From assembly GCA_025642075.2 (NCBI GenBank), contig JAODUO010000049.1, positions 248,001 through 312,000 on the forward strand: 64,000 nt of DNA, written 5' to 3'. The notes beneath the pieces were generated by a model. The model saw nothing but the letters and a program-made list of their open reading frames with translations, was not told where the DNA came from and searched no databases. Shown in pieces: positions 27,955 through 56,379 of the stretch; the stretch's first letter is position 1; each line of letters begins with the position of its first letter. The stretch is from Ridgeia piscesae (taxonomy: Eukaryota; Annelida; Polychaeta; Sabellida; Siboglinidae). The position numbers and the translations under genes are program-made.

Positions 27955-28979
27955 GGATCCATGACATTTTGGTAAAGGACACTTTGGTAATGGACATTTC
28001 GGTAACAGACATTTCGGTAACAGGACATTTCGGTAACTAGACATTTCGGTAACTAGACATTTCGGTAACTAGACATTTCGGTAACAATTAAGACATTTCG
28101 GTAACAATTAAGACATTTCGGTAAAACTACTGAAAATAATCAGAGTCCAGTCTGCCATATTAGGAGGTAACCTGTTGAGATGTCAGTCAGTTAAACCATT
28201 TGTAAATTAGGATGGTCCAGACATGGAACTTAGCTTTCTACCAGTAGTCAGGCAAGGTGTAAAGTAGTGCTTGCCTCTGAAGGGAACATGGCTTCTAAAT
28301 AGCAGTGGTGGTGGCTAAAGTGTTCAACCACTACAGCAAATCACTGGCTAGCAGGACCCATTTAAATCCAGACACACATAAGGTGAAGCTATACATGTGA
28401 ACATGGAGCTATCAACAATAACCAGGGGAAAAGCAAAGCTTTTGTGGAATGGCTAATACCAAGCATACAGAGAAAAATGACATGATAAGGTGGCGTTGTA
28501 CATGTCGTGCAAGCAAGCACTGCCCTGCTAGTGCATACGCTGACTTGCTACAAGCATATCCAGTGTTAAAAACTGATCACAACCCCTGTCCTGAACCTAT
28601 GAAGCTAGAGGTTGACAGATGCCGTACGGAAATGTGTATATGTGTTGCTGCAAGCAACGACCCGCCAGCTCGTATTCACGCTGACAACATCACAGCATTG
28701 ACAGGTGCAGATAAGGCGATTCTACCGAGTGTCGATACGTGTAAGTTTTTAAAAAGAAATATGCCTTTATAGAATATTTATTGATTTTCACAAAAATGCC
28801 ATGCTACCAAAATGTATGTTACCAAGATGTCCTATTACCAATATGTCTGTTACCAAAATGTCCTATTACCGAAACGTCCTATTACCGAAATGTCCAGTTA
28901 CCGAAATGTCCTGTTACCGAAATGTCAGTTACCAAAACGTCCATTACCAAAGTGTCCTTTACCGAAATGTCTGGATACC
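27955..28979. mobile_element. Mutator-like element (MULE) with 9-bp target duplication
   Basis: The termini are GGATCCATGACATTTTGGTA on the left and, inverted, GGTATCCAGACATTTCGGTA on the right. The 9-bp direct repeat ATTCCAGAC flanks both ends (27946-27954 and 28980-28988); 9-bp duplications are typical of MULEs. The inverted repeats run about 170-185 bp each (27955 to about 28127; about 28797-28979) and consist of tandem ACATTTCGGTAAC-type units. The 0.67-kb interior carries a broken FLYWCH-type zinc-finger frame and no transposase, so this is a deletion derivative. Confidence 0.8.
28403..28772 (+). pseudogene. FLYWCH-type zinc-finger fragment inside the MULE
   Basis: The first frame from ATG 28403 reads MELSTITRGKAKLLWNG and meets TAA at 28454. 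A +1 shift continues with YQAYREKNDMIRWRC-like sequence, then CRASKHCPASAY and DHNPC. Rough order: G-K-x-x-L-L-W-N-G-Y, then R-W-R-C, then C-P-A, then D-H-N. This is the FLYWCH finger layout, a DNA-binding module common at the N-terminus of MULE transposases and proteins derived from them. The normal H-x-H is not intact. One stop and one frameshift show it is not a working gene as it stands. Confidence 0.55.
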
Positions 28980-28988
28980 ATTCCAGAC

Positions 28989-29252
28989 AGACTGCTCTGG
29001 TTCACCTCACCCGTCTCGTATGCGTCCTCGTCCCCCGGTCATTTCCCCAGGTAACTTCCTCATGAACAATTGCAGTGAAAACGCCGATGTTTCCCTCAGA
29101 CATAAAATGATAATTCATATAAAAAAGAACTCTTGTTTCCACACCCTCCGCCTCCCACGCCCCTCGTCATCCTATACACCCCCCACCCGTCCCACGACCC
29201 CGCCCGACCGTCTGCTTGCCTGCTCGCCAGCCTGCTCATTTTGTATTCATCT
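28989..29252. other. spacer upstream of the plus-strand tRNA-Lys
   Basis: A C-rich stretch (29.13-29.24 kb) without a recognised feature. CATCTG directly precedes the tRNA here, as it also does in the inverted copy at 24.7 kb. Confidence 0.4.
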
Positions 29253-29350
29253 GCCCGGTTAGCTCAGTCGGTAGAGCATGGGACTCTTACAGCTAACCAA
29301 TTAGGCTCGAAGCAATCCCAGGGTCGTGGGTTCGAGCCCCACATCGGGCG
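29253..29350 (+). tRNA. tRNA-Lys(CTT) with a 25-nt intron
   Basis: Same 73-nt mature sequence as the minus-strand copy 4.6 kb away: acceptor GCCCGGT/ATCGGGC, anticodon loop CTCTTAA, T loop TTCGAGC, discriminator G. The 25-nt intron after base 37 is CAGCTAACCAATTAGGCTCG plus AAGCA (29290-29314), one transition different from the other copy. A T5 run for Pol III termination begins 3 nt after the gene. Internal promoter boxes A (TAGCTCAGTCGG) and B (GGTTCGAGCCC) are intact, so it should be transcribed. Confidence 0.95.
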
Positions 29351-29802
29351 CTCTTTTTAATGTTTTCCGTTAGCGTTGTTACGTTTAGTATATTTAGCAG
29401 TCTGTGAAATAAAAATTTAATTATTAAATCGTTCGTAGTTTGTTGCAACTCGCATACTCACCTCTAGCAGTATAACGTCGTTTAAACCCGACAGTAGCCC
29501 AACGAACGAATGTTTGAATGCACCAAATGTTCGTTTAAAAAGATCGCAATATAATTACTTTCCGCGTGTTTATTCTCTCAGCAAGAAGTGCTGAAACTTT
29601 AGTTTCAAATGTACTTTCTGTGACCAAAATGGTAAGTACCAGAGTGGCTCTCCTCATCCAGTTGTCTACCAGTAATGACCTGTTCATGCACAATGAATGC
29701 AAATGACGATTATTAAAACAAATCAAATCACGCAGTATTCATTATTATAACATTATACATTATATGCATGCCGGTGTCATAAGAATAAATGAAAATGCTT
29801 AT
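29351..29802. other. intergenic
   Basis: Nothing recognised between the tRNA terminator and the (ATCC)n array. Confidence 0.45.
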
Positions 29803-30926
<1,124 letters not shown>

Positions 30927-30961
30927 GGTATCCAGACATTTCGGTAAAGGACACTTTGGTA
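30927..30961 (+). mobile_element. solo end of the same MULE family
   Basis: GGTATCCAGACATTTCGGTA followed by AAGGACACTTTGGTA is identical to the outer 35 bp of the right inverted repeat of the element at 27955-28979. It is cut off by a G-rich/(GA)n tract and no partner end lies nearby. Confidence 0.8.
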
Positions 30962-31064
30962 GGGAGGGAGGGAGGGGGGGGGGAGGGGGAGAGGTGTTAT
31001 AGGGATGAGAGAATGGTGGAGAAAGGAACGGAGAGACATTGATGGACAGAGTAGGGGGAAATTG

Positions 31065-31131
<67 letters not shown>

Positions 31132-31142
31132 AGAGAGAAGAG

Positions 31143-31179
<37 letters not shown>
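30962..31179. repeat. G-rich tract and (GA)n microsatellite
   Basis: A GGGAGG-type purine run (30.96-31.0 kb), then mainly (GA)n with AAGAG interruptions at 31070-31178. It is a long homopurine strand, so a triplex-prone tract. Confidence 0.92.
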
Positions 31180-31183
<4 letters not shown>

Positions 31184-32096
31184 GGGTGATGAGAGAGGGA
31201 GAATGATAACATGTCACCGACTATATATGTAGCAACTATTGACGAAAAATCTCCATCGACGACTATAATTCTCATGCGAATGCAAACAATATTAGATTAT
31301 AGTCTAGGTGAGTTGGCGACTGCGTTCATACCAGGCTGTGTCCGCGTCAGCGATCGCTCCAGTTTTATGCGTGAGCGAGTGTTTAGTTTGGGCGTGCAAC
31401 TGGAAGATCCATATGAAGACTTCATTAACGGGTACTCGCGTCTTCTGCGGCTTGCGGTCATTCCGTTTACGCCATCTCCCCTCTTCCGTGTCGTCCCGTA
31501 CCGCATTCTCCCGTGTTTATCTAGAGGGGATGAGGTGTAAAAGCATTAACAACCTATCAAAGTTACGATCTTTACCCGGGCAATAACGACCAAGCATCCC
31601 ACTTAGCGTCCCAGTGTCCGCCTGCTGCGGTCGATCCTGACGTCGTCGACGCCGACGTTTTATGATAATCCGCAGACTTGACGAGCGCATCTTCCAGGTG
31701 TGTTGGTCGTTAGCTTTTTGATGTGTCGGCACTCCGGGTGAGCGGCACGCGTACGTTCTGCGATCACAGCCAGGTTAAACACTTCCGAATGACACAACGT
31801 CTGAAAACGTGTATTGGACCGGCTTCGACGGGTAGAAACTTTCACGATTAGCGAACAAAAGTAACGGAGAAGTAATTGATTTTGCTAGGAATAAATTGCT
31901 AGGAAAAGTTACGGTCAGAACCCCCCCACAAAATTGTTGTATGAAGACAAATGTAATAGGCACATTTTGTTGGGACACATGTTAGTATTGACATTTAAAA
32001 ACCATTATTCTTTCTGAGCACTTTTATATTTGCCAGAATCTACATCCTTACTAAGAAATAATTATTACCTGACGCTTTTTCAATTTTCAACAGCAC
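31180..32096. other. intergenic, no gene recognised
   Basis: Several overlapping frames at 31.2-31.85 kb on both strands but none with a recognised motif. GC-richer than its flanks. Confidence 0.3.
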
Positions 32097-32330
<234 letters not shown>

Positions 32331-33704
32331 TAAAAAAATAAACGTACCATTTAACATGCATTTTAAAAATAAAAACAAAGTAAAAACAATGGGGGCCACT
32401 CCATGTTAGCTTTGTCACAGTGTACGTTTATACATTACGACATAATTATCATCATTGCATGCCCATACATCGCCACTCTGAAAGATTCGCTAATTTCCAC
32501 CAATTTCCATTTCACATACGCCTTTTTCGGCTTTTCGACAACTCATTAATTCGAGCGAATCATTCATTCAACTGTATTCAGGACTACACGAGTAATTGCA
32601 TACGCGCCACCCGCCAAGCTGGCGCGAAGAGAAAACGCCAGACCGTACAATTCGAGGCCAGAACAAGCTTTAATTGCGCGAGAATCCGTGTCGGAAAACA
32701 GTCGCGACAGTGGCGGGTAGACGTAGCATTGTGCGCGCCGCCGTCGGAGGCAGTGGGAAAATAGAAAGTTCCTTTTTTGTTCCGGTCGAGACACTTTGTC
32801 CGTGTTCACTGACCTGGGCCGGACGGACTCACACTTGGTCAATGATCTCATTCGGGTAATGATACGGTTAGCTGTGCCGGACGACGGGCATGGGGGCCGG
32901 TTGCGTAACGTGCGCTAACGACGGTAATCGACGACGGCGTATCCCCGGGCCATGGCTTTGTTCGGCCGGCGGCGACAGTGACGGTGGAAACGGAGAGCCC
33001 TTCGCACTGTTGCAGTAATGATCTCTGTGTCAGGACTGACCGGCCGCAGTGACACCCCAGAGAGGGTAGTCTTTGTTGCCCGTATTTTTGTGGCGTTTTC
33101 GCCAGTATCGCTGCGGCGCGATGAAACTGGACACCGGTATTAGACGACCGGTTAGTTTTGACTGCGTGTCGACTAAGATGTTTATCGCGCTGCCCGTTTT
33201 ATACGTTATTTATAACCAGATAGTTTATATAAATACCAATTATGTGTTCTTAGCCGTTTACGGTGCAATTCGCCTGCGAAACATTGAGTGTTTTATAGCA
33301 AGTATTTACATTTTATTTAGATTTGGTCCATAGTTAGCACAGCGATAACACTACCAACAGCTGACTCAAACCCATGTGTCGGAAGCAGACACGGGGAGGG
33401 AGGTCGAATCCGGACGCTATTTAAAAATTCGGAAGATACTTCATCAGAGCCATTCGTTTCTGTTGCAGGTGGTAATTCTTCACATGTACTGTTCAAACAG
33501 TACAAAATTTATACTACATCAACTGAACAGCTAAATAAACCAATCAATAAATAGCACGGACAATTTAAGAAACATATAACATTATACAAATATTATAGTT
33601 TTTCAACAAATAGCCAACGGTTGTTAAAGTGACGCTATAAATTGAAAGGAAAATATACGAACGGAAAAAGAACCACGTGGACAATAATAAACAAACTGAC
33701 ATTC
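32331..33704. other. intergenic; GC-richer block at 32.6-33.2 kb
   Basis: The 32.6-33.2 kb stretch is rich in CpG and has short open frames on both strands, but no conserved peptide or splice-bounded exon was found. It may be regulatory. Confidence 0.3.
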
Positions 33705-34998
33705 GCTCGAAAGTAACAGTCATTCAACCATTTGACCGAACAAAGTAACAGTTATTCAACCATCTAACTGAGCAAAGTAACAGTCGTTCAACCATCTGAT
33801 CGAACAAAGTAACAACCATTCAACCACCTGACCGAAGAAAGTAAGATTTATTCAACCATCTGGCCGAAGAAAGTAACAGTCATTCAACCATCTGACTGAG
33901 CAAAATAACAGTCATTCAACCATCTGGCCGAACAAAATAACAGTCATTCAACCATCTGGCCGAACAAGGTAACAGTCATTCAACCATCTGACCGACAAAG
34001 TTACACTCATTCAACCATCTGGCCGAAGAAAGTAACAGTCATTCAACCATCTGACTGAGCAAAATAACAGTCATTCAACCATCTGATCGAACAAAGTAAC
34101 AGTTATTCAGCCTTCTGACCGAAGAAAGTAACAGTCATTCAACCATCTGACCGACAAAGTAACACTCATTCAACCATCTGGCCGAAGTAAGTAACAATCG
34201 TTTAACCATCTGACCAAACAAAATAACAGTCATTCAACCATCTGACCGAACAAAGTAACAGTCATTCAACCATCTGACCGAACAAAGTAAAAGTCATTCA
34301 ACCATCTGACCGACAAAGTAACACTCATTCAACCATCTGGCCGAAGAAAGTAACAGTCATTCAACCATCTGACCGAACAAAGTAACAGTCATTCAACCAT
34401 CTGACCGAACAAAGTAACAGTCATTCAGCCATCTGACCGAACAAAGTAACAGTCATTCAATCATCTGACCGAACAAAGTAACAGTCATTCAACCATCTGA
34501 CAGAAAAAAAGTAACAGTCATTCAGCTATCTGACTGAACAAAGTAACAGTCATTCAACCATCTGACCGACAAAAGTAACAGTCATTCAACCATCTGACCG
34601 AAAAAGTAACAGTCATTCAACCATCTGACCGAACAAAGTAACAGTCATTCAACCATCTGACCGAACAAAGTAATAGTCATTCAACCATCCTGACAGAACA
34701 AAGTAACAGTCATTCAGCTATCTGACTGAACAAAGTAACAGTCATTCAACCATCTGACGAACAAAGTAACAGTCATTCAGCCATCTGACCGAACAAAGTA
34801 ACAGTCATTCAACCATCTGACCGAAAAAGTAACAGTCACTCAGCTATCTGACTGAACAAAGTAACGGTCATTCAACCACCTGACCGAAAAAAGTCACAGA
34901 CATTCAACCATTACACACAGTACACGGAATTCACTAGCAGTCACTCGACTCTTCGACCGAACACACATCCATTCACTCAACCATTTGACAGAACAAAC
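33705..34998. repeat. 32-bp minisatellite, about 40 units
   Basis: The unit contains AGTAACAGTCATTCAACCAT followed by CTGACCGAACAA. Units vary by substitutions (GGCC for GACC, AGCC or AGCT for AACC) and small indels, and a two-unit higher-order pattern recurs in places. It lies about 1.4 kb upstream of the PRDM promoter region. The period is not a multiple of three and no frame stays open. Confidence 0.97.
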
Positions 34999-36336
34999 TT
35001 GACCGTTTCATTACACAAATTGTACTGAAATGGTAAATGAACCGAACGAATATCGGAAAGAACAGGAGAATGAATTAGCCATATAATTTGAAGCGCCCCG
35101 TTCTTTTTTGTGGGGTATTCCCAATAGTGTGTTACGACATGGTTACAGGTCGAATCAACAGGTGTACACGTATAGGAGGGGAATACTAATCGATATCCAC
35201 GGGGGTCAACCCAGTCCGTTCCCCGCTCGCTCACTCGGGACAGTTCCCTCCTTGTCCCTTGAATGGCGTGAAAGGGATCGGACATGAATACCTTGACTGG
35301 GTGCCTTCTTACGTCGAATGTCGCCAGATGACGTAACGACAACGTTTAAGTGCGCCTTAACTGAATTCGCTACCTGTACATTTTACAGTCCACCCATTTT
35401 ACCTGGCTGCAGTTGGATATACTGCTGCCCATCTACGGTAGCGACATATTTGTTTTAAGAGTTACTGACTCCGTAACAATGTTGTGTAACGTTTATGTTA
35501 CTGTATTGTTTTTATTATGCATTATGATTTTTTAGTTGACGTATATCACTCAGTAATATAAATTCTTATACTGTATTATCTAATGAAGGATGCAATAAAT
35601 ACACTGTTCTTGTTCTTGTAAATTCTGGATATTAATGACAGTAAACGTTTGATATGCATCGAGTTTACTTTAAACACCGAATAACTATTCAGGCTCATTT
35701 TGTAAGGATTACTGTATAACGGTCATGTTTTTAGGTGAAATAAAGTCACGGAAATAAATTTATTTAGGAGTTTAATAGCGAATAATCTCACAGCAATCTA
35801 GTTAATATATAATTTTACTTATAAATCTGCGAAGAAACATAAGCCAACATGAAACGCGTATATACGAAGTGCCTTGAGAACAAACCATACATGCTGATTA
35901 TCTTCTAATTTAATTATGGATGTTTACTGAAAAAATCAAATTAGCTAATACTGCTTACGAAATAATTTAAATATTTAATTGATAACATATTTCAGAACAA
36001 ACTTTTGTCTAAATTGCGCTACGTCGAGTAGGGCTAAAATAGAATATGATTTATAACATTGTTATTGTAAATAATGTAACGGTAACACCAACTATAACAA
36101 AGCCCTGAGTGATATCCGCATACAATCGAAGATGACCACTTAAATGTCGAAATATAAATGTGGTCATTTTTAGTTAAAATTTATTAAAACAATTTAAATA
36201 AAAATATTGCCATTTTTAATAGTTGCTAAGAGAGGTAACATAATAACAGTAAACACAATTTAAAAAAAACTTTAATTATTAGTATATTTCCTCTAGCCTT
36301 GTGTAAACGTATCGTGTCTATTCGAAAGAGAAAGAG
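34999..36336. other. intergenic; LINE-like tail at about 35.6 kb
   Basis: 35.46-35.62 kb ends AGGATGCAATAAATACACTG followed by TTCTTGTTCTTG, the form of a non-LTR 3' UTR with a hexanucleotide tail on the plus strand. The minus-strand frame at 34977-35342 is not recognised. The rest is AT-rich. Confidence 0.4.
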
Positions 36337-36346
36337 TATTTAAAAG
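36337..36346 (+). promoter_or_regulatory. candidate TATA box of the PRDM gene
   Basis: TATTTAAAAG is followed by GC-rich sequence. Transcription would start near 36.37 kb, about 480 bp before the chosen ATG. It was found by eye and no initiator was confirmed. Confidence 0.35.
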
Positions 36347-36409
36347 GGGCTCAGTAGAGCTGACCGATTAGCGCTGTGTGTGGCGTGGTGGTTGGATGGT
36401 CGGTTCCTC

Positions 36410-36760
36410 TCCGGCCACGTGACCAGAGCCGCTGGCCGCACGCAAGGAGGTGTCATCTTTGACGCGATTGGTCGAAAGTAGCGCATCCAAGCAGAAATGT
36501 CACTCAGGCGGGCAACGGGCTGTCCGCTTTCGTCAAATCAACTCGTGTCGTCGGCAGAAGGAAGCGGTCAGTTAGCCGCTTGCACTCGAGACAGATTGCA
36601 GTCGGCGATCGGAGTGAAATGAAGTAAGAAATTAATTAAACTTTCGCCGTCACGTGGCCGGTGGAACTGACGAAGCGAAATTGACAACCACTTGAAATGA
36701 ACAAGTCATAAGAGGCGACGCAATCCCGACCGCAGAGTAGCACGCGTGTTCGTGGTTAAT
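36410..36760 (+). promoter_or_regulatory. PRDM promoter / 5' UTR region with short uORFs
   Basis: Contains an E-box CACGTG (36416-36421) and an inverted CCAAT (ATTGG, 36467-36471). It also has two very short upstream ORFs, ATG-AAG-TAA at 36619 and MNKS-stop at 36697, that could damp translation. A donor-like GTAAGA at 36623 and acceptor-like CCGCAG at 36729-36734 could instead define a small 5' UTR intron. Confidence 0.35.
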
Positions 36761-36849
36761 TGTGTTTATCGCGAAGTCAAGTAACTGGAAAACAATACAA
36801 TTGCAAAGAAGTACGCCTAGCGAAAACCACGCTCTTGCAATCCGTTGCT

Positions 36850-50703
<13,854 letters not shown>

Positions 50704-51091
50704 ACGTGGCGTGGCGTGGCGTGGCGTAAGCTGGGCTTGTGATATAGACATAGGTCGCTCGGCACTGTTTTTAATCCACATCATGTGATATGAAAATCGG
50801 TCCTGATCCGGTTAGTGTATGTTGCACATAATGTGATCACGAATGCACAGTAGATTATACATGTACGCGCACAACGTACTTGCGTACGTACGCAAACACG
50901 CAGGCGCACACAACACAGCCGCAAGCACGCACACACACCACAGCAGCACAGAAGTCATATTGTATTTTCAAAAAGGTGTACCTTTGTATATTATGTTATG
51001 TTCTACTATCATAGAACGCAAATGTACATACATACGCATGTATATTACACGCACGCACGCACACACACACACACACACGCACACACGCACA

Positions 51092-51123
<32 letters not shown>

Positions 51124-51897
51124 CACGCACACGCACACGCACACGCACACGCACACGCACACGCACACGCACACGCACACGCACACGCACACGCACACGC
51201 ACACAAGCACACGCACACGCACACGCACACGCACACGCACACGCACACGCACACGCACACGCACACGCACACGCACGCACGCACCACACACACGCACACA
51301 CGTACGCACGATGTACGCGCGCACACGCACGCACGCACGCCTTCACGCACACACGCACACACACACATACACGTACGCACATCATTCAGTTTTACAATTA
51401 GTTAGTGTCACATTTGTATACCGCTGTATAAATACTGATGAAGAATGAGTGTGGTTTATCATATTTGATGTTCTTATTGTTTTCCTTTGGCTGTTTTTGT
51501 ACAAATGTGACTGGCGAATGATGTAAACAATACACAAACAAACACAACGAAGTTCAACTTGTGTGATATTTGTGTTGGACTGTCGTATTCAGTTCCGACT
51601 ATCTGTGTGTTGTACCTGTTGAAATGTACAAAGTTGCTAGAATTTAGACATCGCTTCAAACATTGGTCCAGATCTTTCGATAGAGATACTTCATGTGTTA
51701 ACTCTACACGTATGTATTCGTTAAGTACATGCATTACACGTGTGTTTCTTTTGAAGCAGTGCAATGAATTCTACGTCTTCCCATTCTTTGAACTACGTGT
51801 GTCATCCGGCGAAATAATGAAGTTTCGCATGAATGCCGATTATACGTTAACCTGACCAAACTTTTAATATCAGGTAACGATTAAACGTGTAAATAAA
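50704..51897 (+). other. probable PRDM 3' UTR and downstream flank
   Basis: Short GTGGC repeats follow the stop. The first clear AATAAA found is at 51892-51897, which would give a 1.2-kb 3' UTR that includes the (AC)n/(ACGC)n array. An earlier variant signal is possible. Confidence 0.3.
51048..51385. repeat. (AC)n/(ACGC)n/(ACGCAC)n compound microsatellite
   Basis: About 340 bp of alternating purine-pyrimidine repeats, mostly ACACGC units. Z-DNA-prone. It generates the long Ala-His or Cys-Val frames on both strands. Confidence 0.96.
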
Positions 51898-52317
51898 CCG
51901 ACGTAACCGTTTATTATGTGCGCGTTGCATTACTCGAAACACAAACATGACGTCCGGTCAGGTCAACCAGTCACGTCCCAGGCCAAAGGGAACGTCGAAA
52001 TAGGACTAATATCTGCTGATTTAAATACAGATAACTATTTATGACGTGCCCCTCAATGCCACTGTTGTGTTCCAATTCATGCCGTTTCATTATAGTCGTG
52101 TAACCGGAATCGGGACAAACGCAAGTGCTCAGTGGAGTCGTCATAACTCCCTCGATCGTAAATCTTCATCTGAATAGCGACGACCATTGAAGCGGGTGTT
52201 CTGCCAGCGGTGTCGGCGTTATGGGTGCTCTTTATAGGCAAGCGACGTGTTGGTGAAGTCGGCGCCTGTAGCGAACTTGGAGGGTAGACGGAAGACGACT
52301 GCGATTGTTGTGAGGTT

Positions 52318-52402
52318 GCGTTTGGGTGTGTGTGTATGTGTGTGTATAGTTTGTGCGTGTGTGTGTACGTGCGTGCGTGCGTGAGTGTGTGCGTGCGTGT
52401 GC
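52318..52402. repeat. degenerate (GT)n/(GCGT)n tract
   Basis: Imperfect GT and GCGT units. Confidence 0.85.
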
Positions 52403-52547
52403 ACATTTGGAACCGTTGGCTGCGCTGCAGGCATGTCCTTGGAAACATATTAATTTGAAACTATACTTCAAAACAGCATGACATTTCTTTTCCACCAACA
52501 TTTATTGGCGAGTCCATGCTCCAATGACGACTCTAGCCATATACGAT

Positions 52548-52549
<2 letters not shown>
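52403..52549. other. short unique spacer
   Basis: Nothing recognised. Confidence 0.4.

Positions 52550-52550
<1 letters not shown>

Positions 52551-52638
<88 letters not shown>
52551..52638. repeat. (TA)n microsatellite
   Basis: About 44 TA units. Confidence 0.97.
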
Positions 52639-52641
<3 letters not shown>

Positions 52642-52867
52642 ATCCATGTCGTATATTCGGATATATTAAGGAAACTTTGTAACGTTTGCGAACTCTGCCG
52701 AATTCCGGTAGCCCAGTTTGAAAGTTCACGCATGGCTGAAGGTCCGCCATTGTTTGCCTCGTCACGGCAAACGAACTTACATAACAGCCCAAGATAGCGG
52801 AATAATGATGCGAATGACTTGGATGTTAATCGTTTTAACCGTCTTGCATAACGCCAAGTCGTATGTT

Positions 52868-54335
<1,468 letters not shown>

Positions 54336-56379
54336 TAATGTCCTATCGTCAGCACAATATAATTATTTAGCCGGTTTGGATAAAAATACGTGCTTTTCAA
54401 ATTAAGATGATTTTTAATTATCATAAACAATACATAATATATAATAAACGGTTTACAAGATTACCAACTGCTTAATCGCGTGTGATTATATTGCTAGATT
54501 AGATTAGATATTATCAATAAAAGAGAGTAAAGTATAACAAAACATGCCAACAAAATATGCTAATAAACAACATGATTAAGTTAAATTCTTAATCAAAATA
54601 ACACACACGCACGCTCGCACAAATAATAAAACATTTTAACGGTAAAACAAAATAGTAGTTTAACTAAACATACAACTTTATGATACACACTGGGGCATTC
54701 TAAAACGACATCGGGTTATAACGCTACTCTTACATCCGGTGTCGATATCCATTGCTTCTCGGGATACTGACCACTTCGTGGGTGGCCCACACCTAGCCGG
54801 TGTGAACCTGTCCGAACGGACAGCTTGGCGATGCCACCGCGCTCGGGACAGACACGGAGGAATACGACCCGACAGCGACAGGTGTGGTCAGTTCCGGTCG
54901 CCAGGCAAGTTACCAGATGTCGCCGCTGGACAGCGACCGGACAACGGCAGATGTCCGGGAATTAGTGACGTAATGCGACGGCGAAATCGTTGGAAACAAA
55001 AAGCGTGACGCGACTGTCGCGTCGGGACGGCACGCGCCCCGTTGTCGGGACGACGAGAGCGGATATGACGTCAGTGAAATACGGCTGCCATTTTCTTCTT
55101 TTCTTCTGGTGTCTCTTGTTTGTGTTCTTTATGAGGCGGAAAGAACTGATAAGAAAACTAGAAGAAAAATTAGATAATGTAATGAATATTTTTATTTAGC
55201 GGTTTCAGTTTGGTTAATTGGTTCCTGTGCAAAATAGTCAAATAGGCAGTTTAACATCCGTTAGTCGCATCTTCCATGAGAGTTTCGCCTAAATAGGATG
55301 CTACGATTTGAAGGTCAAATATGCGTCGCCAGACTGGACTGAAAAGAAGTATGATACGAGTATAATTATATTCTCCGTGTACTTATCCTTCCTCTTTTAC
55401 TTCTCGGCTCTCTTGTTGTCTTTCGTTTTGTTTTTACTCTTCTTGTTCTTGGTATTCGTGTTGATCTTACGCTTTCATTGTACGGTTCACTGTGAGATAT
55501 ATATATCCGTGAAGGTATTTCCTCGGTTCTGCATGATAACTTCATTTATTTCAATTCATTATTGTACAATAACGAGCGTAATAAATGTAATCGGTGGAAT
55601 CTTTATATAATTATTATAATATGAAATGGTTACATTTTAGTAAAACTGCACAAATAAACTATTCGATAGTTCAGTCACTACAAACTAACAATTAACACAG
55701 AAACGCTGCACAACTTTAATAATTTGACTTTGACAGTGAGACACCGCACAACTCACACGATAAGAACCTGTTCGAAGGCGTTGGGTGAATTAGATCGATA
55801 TCACCCTAATACAATTTATCGGAGTCATTGTGTTCGAAATTGGTCCTTGCGCGATCTCACCGAGCGCCAAGCAAAGTCAACAAAAGCCACTCGAAGCGGT
55901 AATCGCGCGACTAGCTCACAGCGGACGTTCAGGACACTCGCGGCGTCGTCGCTTTATGTCGCTACGGATGCGCCCCGCGTTACGGCGGGTTGCGTAAGAA
56001 GAACGTCAACAGTGCGAACGAGAGCCGCTCGGTCTGTCATTATATTACACTCGGGCGTAGCAAATGTCGGATCAGACCTTCGCGACTGCGGGAGACTTCC
56101 CGGACCAAAGGAGGACCAGTAATGGTGCCAATTCTAAATAAAGGCGCTGCAGCGCGGGTGAGAAATGATGTGGAGGAATAGAAATGTCGGCAAAATAAAA
56201 TGATGGTAAAGGCTGCAATATTAGATCAATTATAAACACTTTTCCAGCTTTATTCTCAATCATTAGCTTCTGTTTCCTTCAGCAGCAAGACTTCAACTTC
56301 ATACTTTGGTAGACAACTGCTTCTATCTGCTTTGATACATTTGCGCAACATGTTGTGTGTAGCTAAACTTAAAGATCAA
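54336..56379. other. intergenic, no gene recognised
   Basis: Open frames at 54739-55008 (plus), 55308-55610 (plus, hydrophobic) and 55724-56122 (plus, Arg/Thr-rich) have no known motifs or supporting splice sites. ACATCCGTTA...CATGAGAGTT near 55.25 kb recurs near 57.79 kb (ACATCCGTTA...CATGAGAGTTACG), hinting at a small dispersed repeat. Confidence 0.3.

Noticed and set aside
27775..28044. Repeated Leu-Pro-Lys-Cys and Val-Thr-Glu-Met frames
   Set aside because: Translations of the tandem ACATTTCGGTAAC units in the MULE ends, not a protein repeat.
33705..34998. Possible CRISPR-like array
   Set aside because: Units are contiguous with no unique spacers and the DNA is eukaryotic, so it is an ordinary minisatellite.
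50843..51448. 201-codon His/Thr/Arg-rich frame after the PRDM stop
   Set aside because: Read-through of the (ACACGC)n microsatellite.
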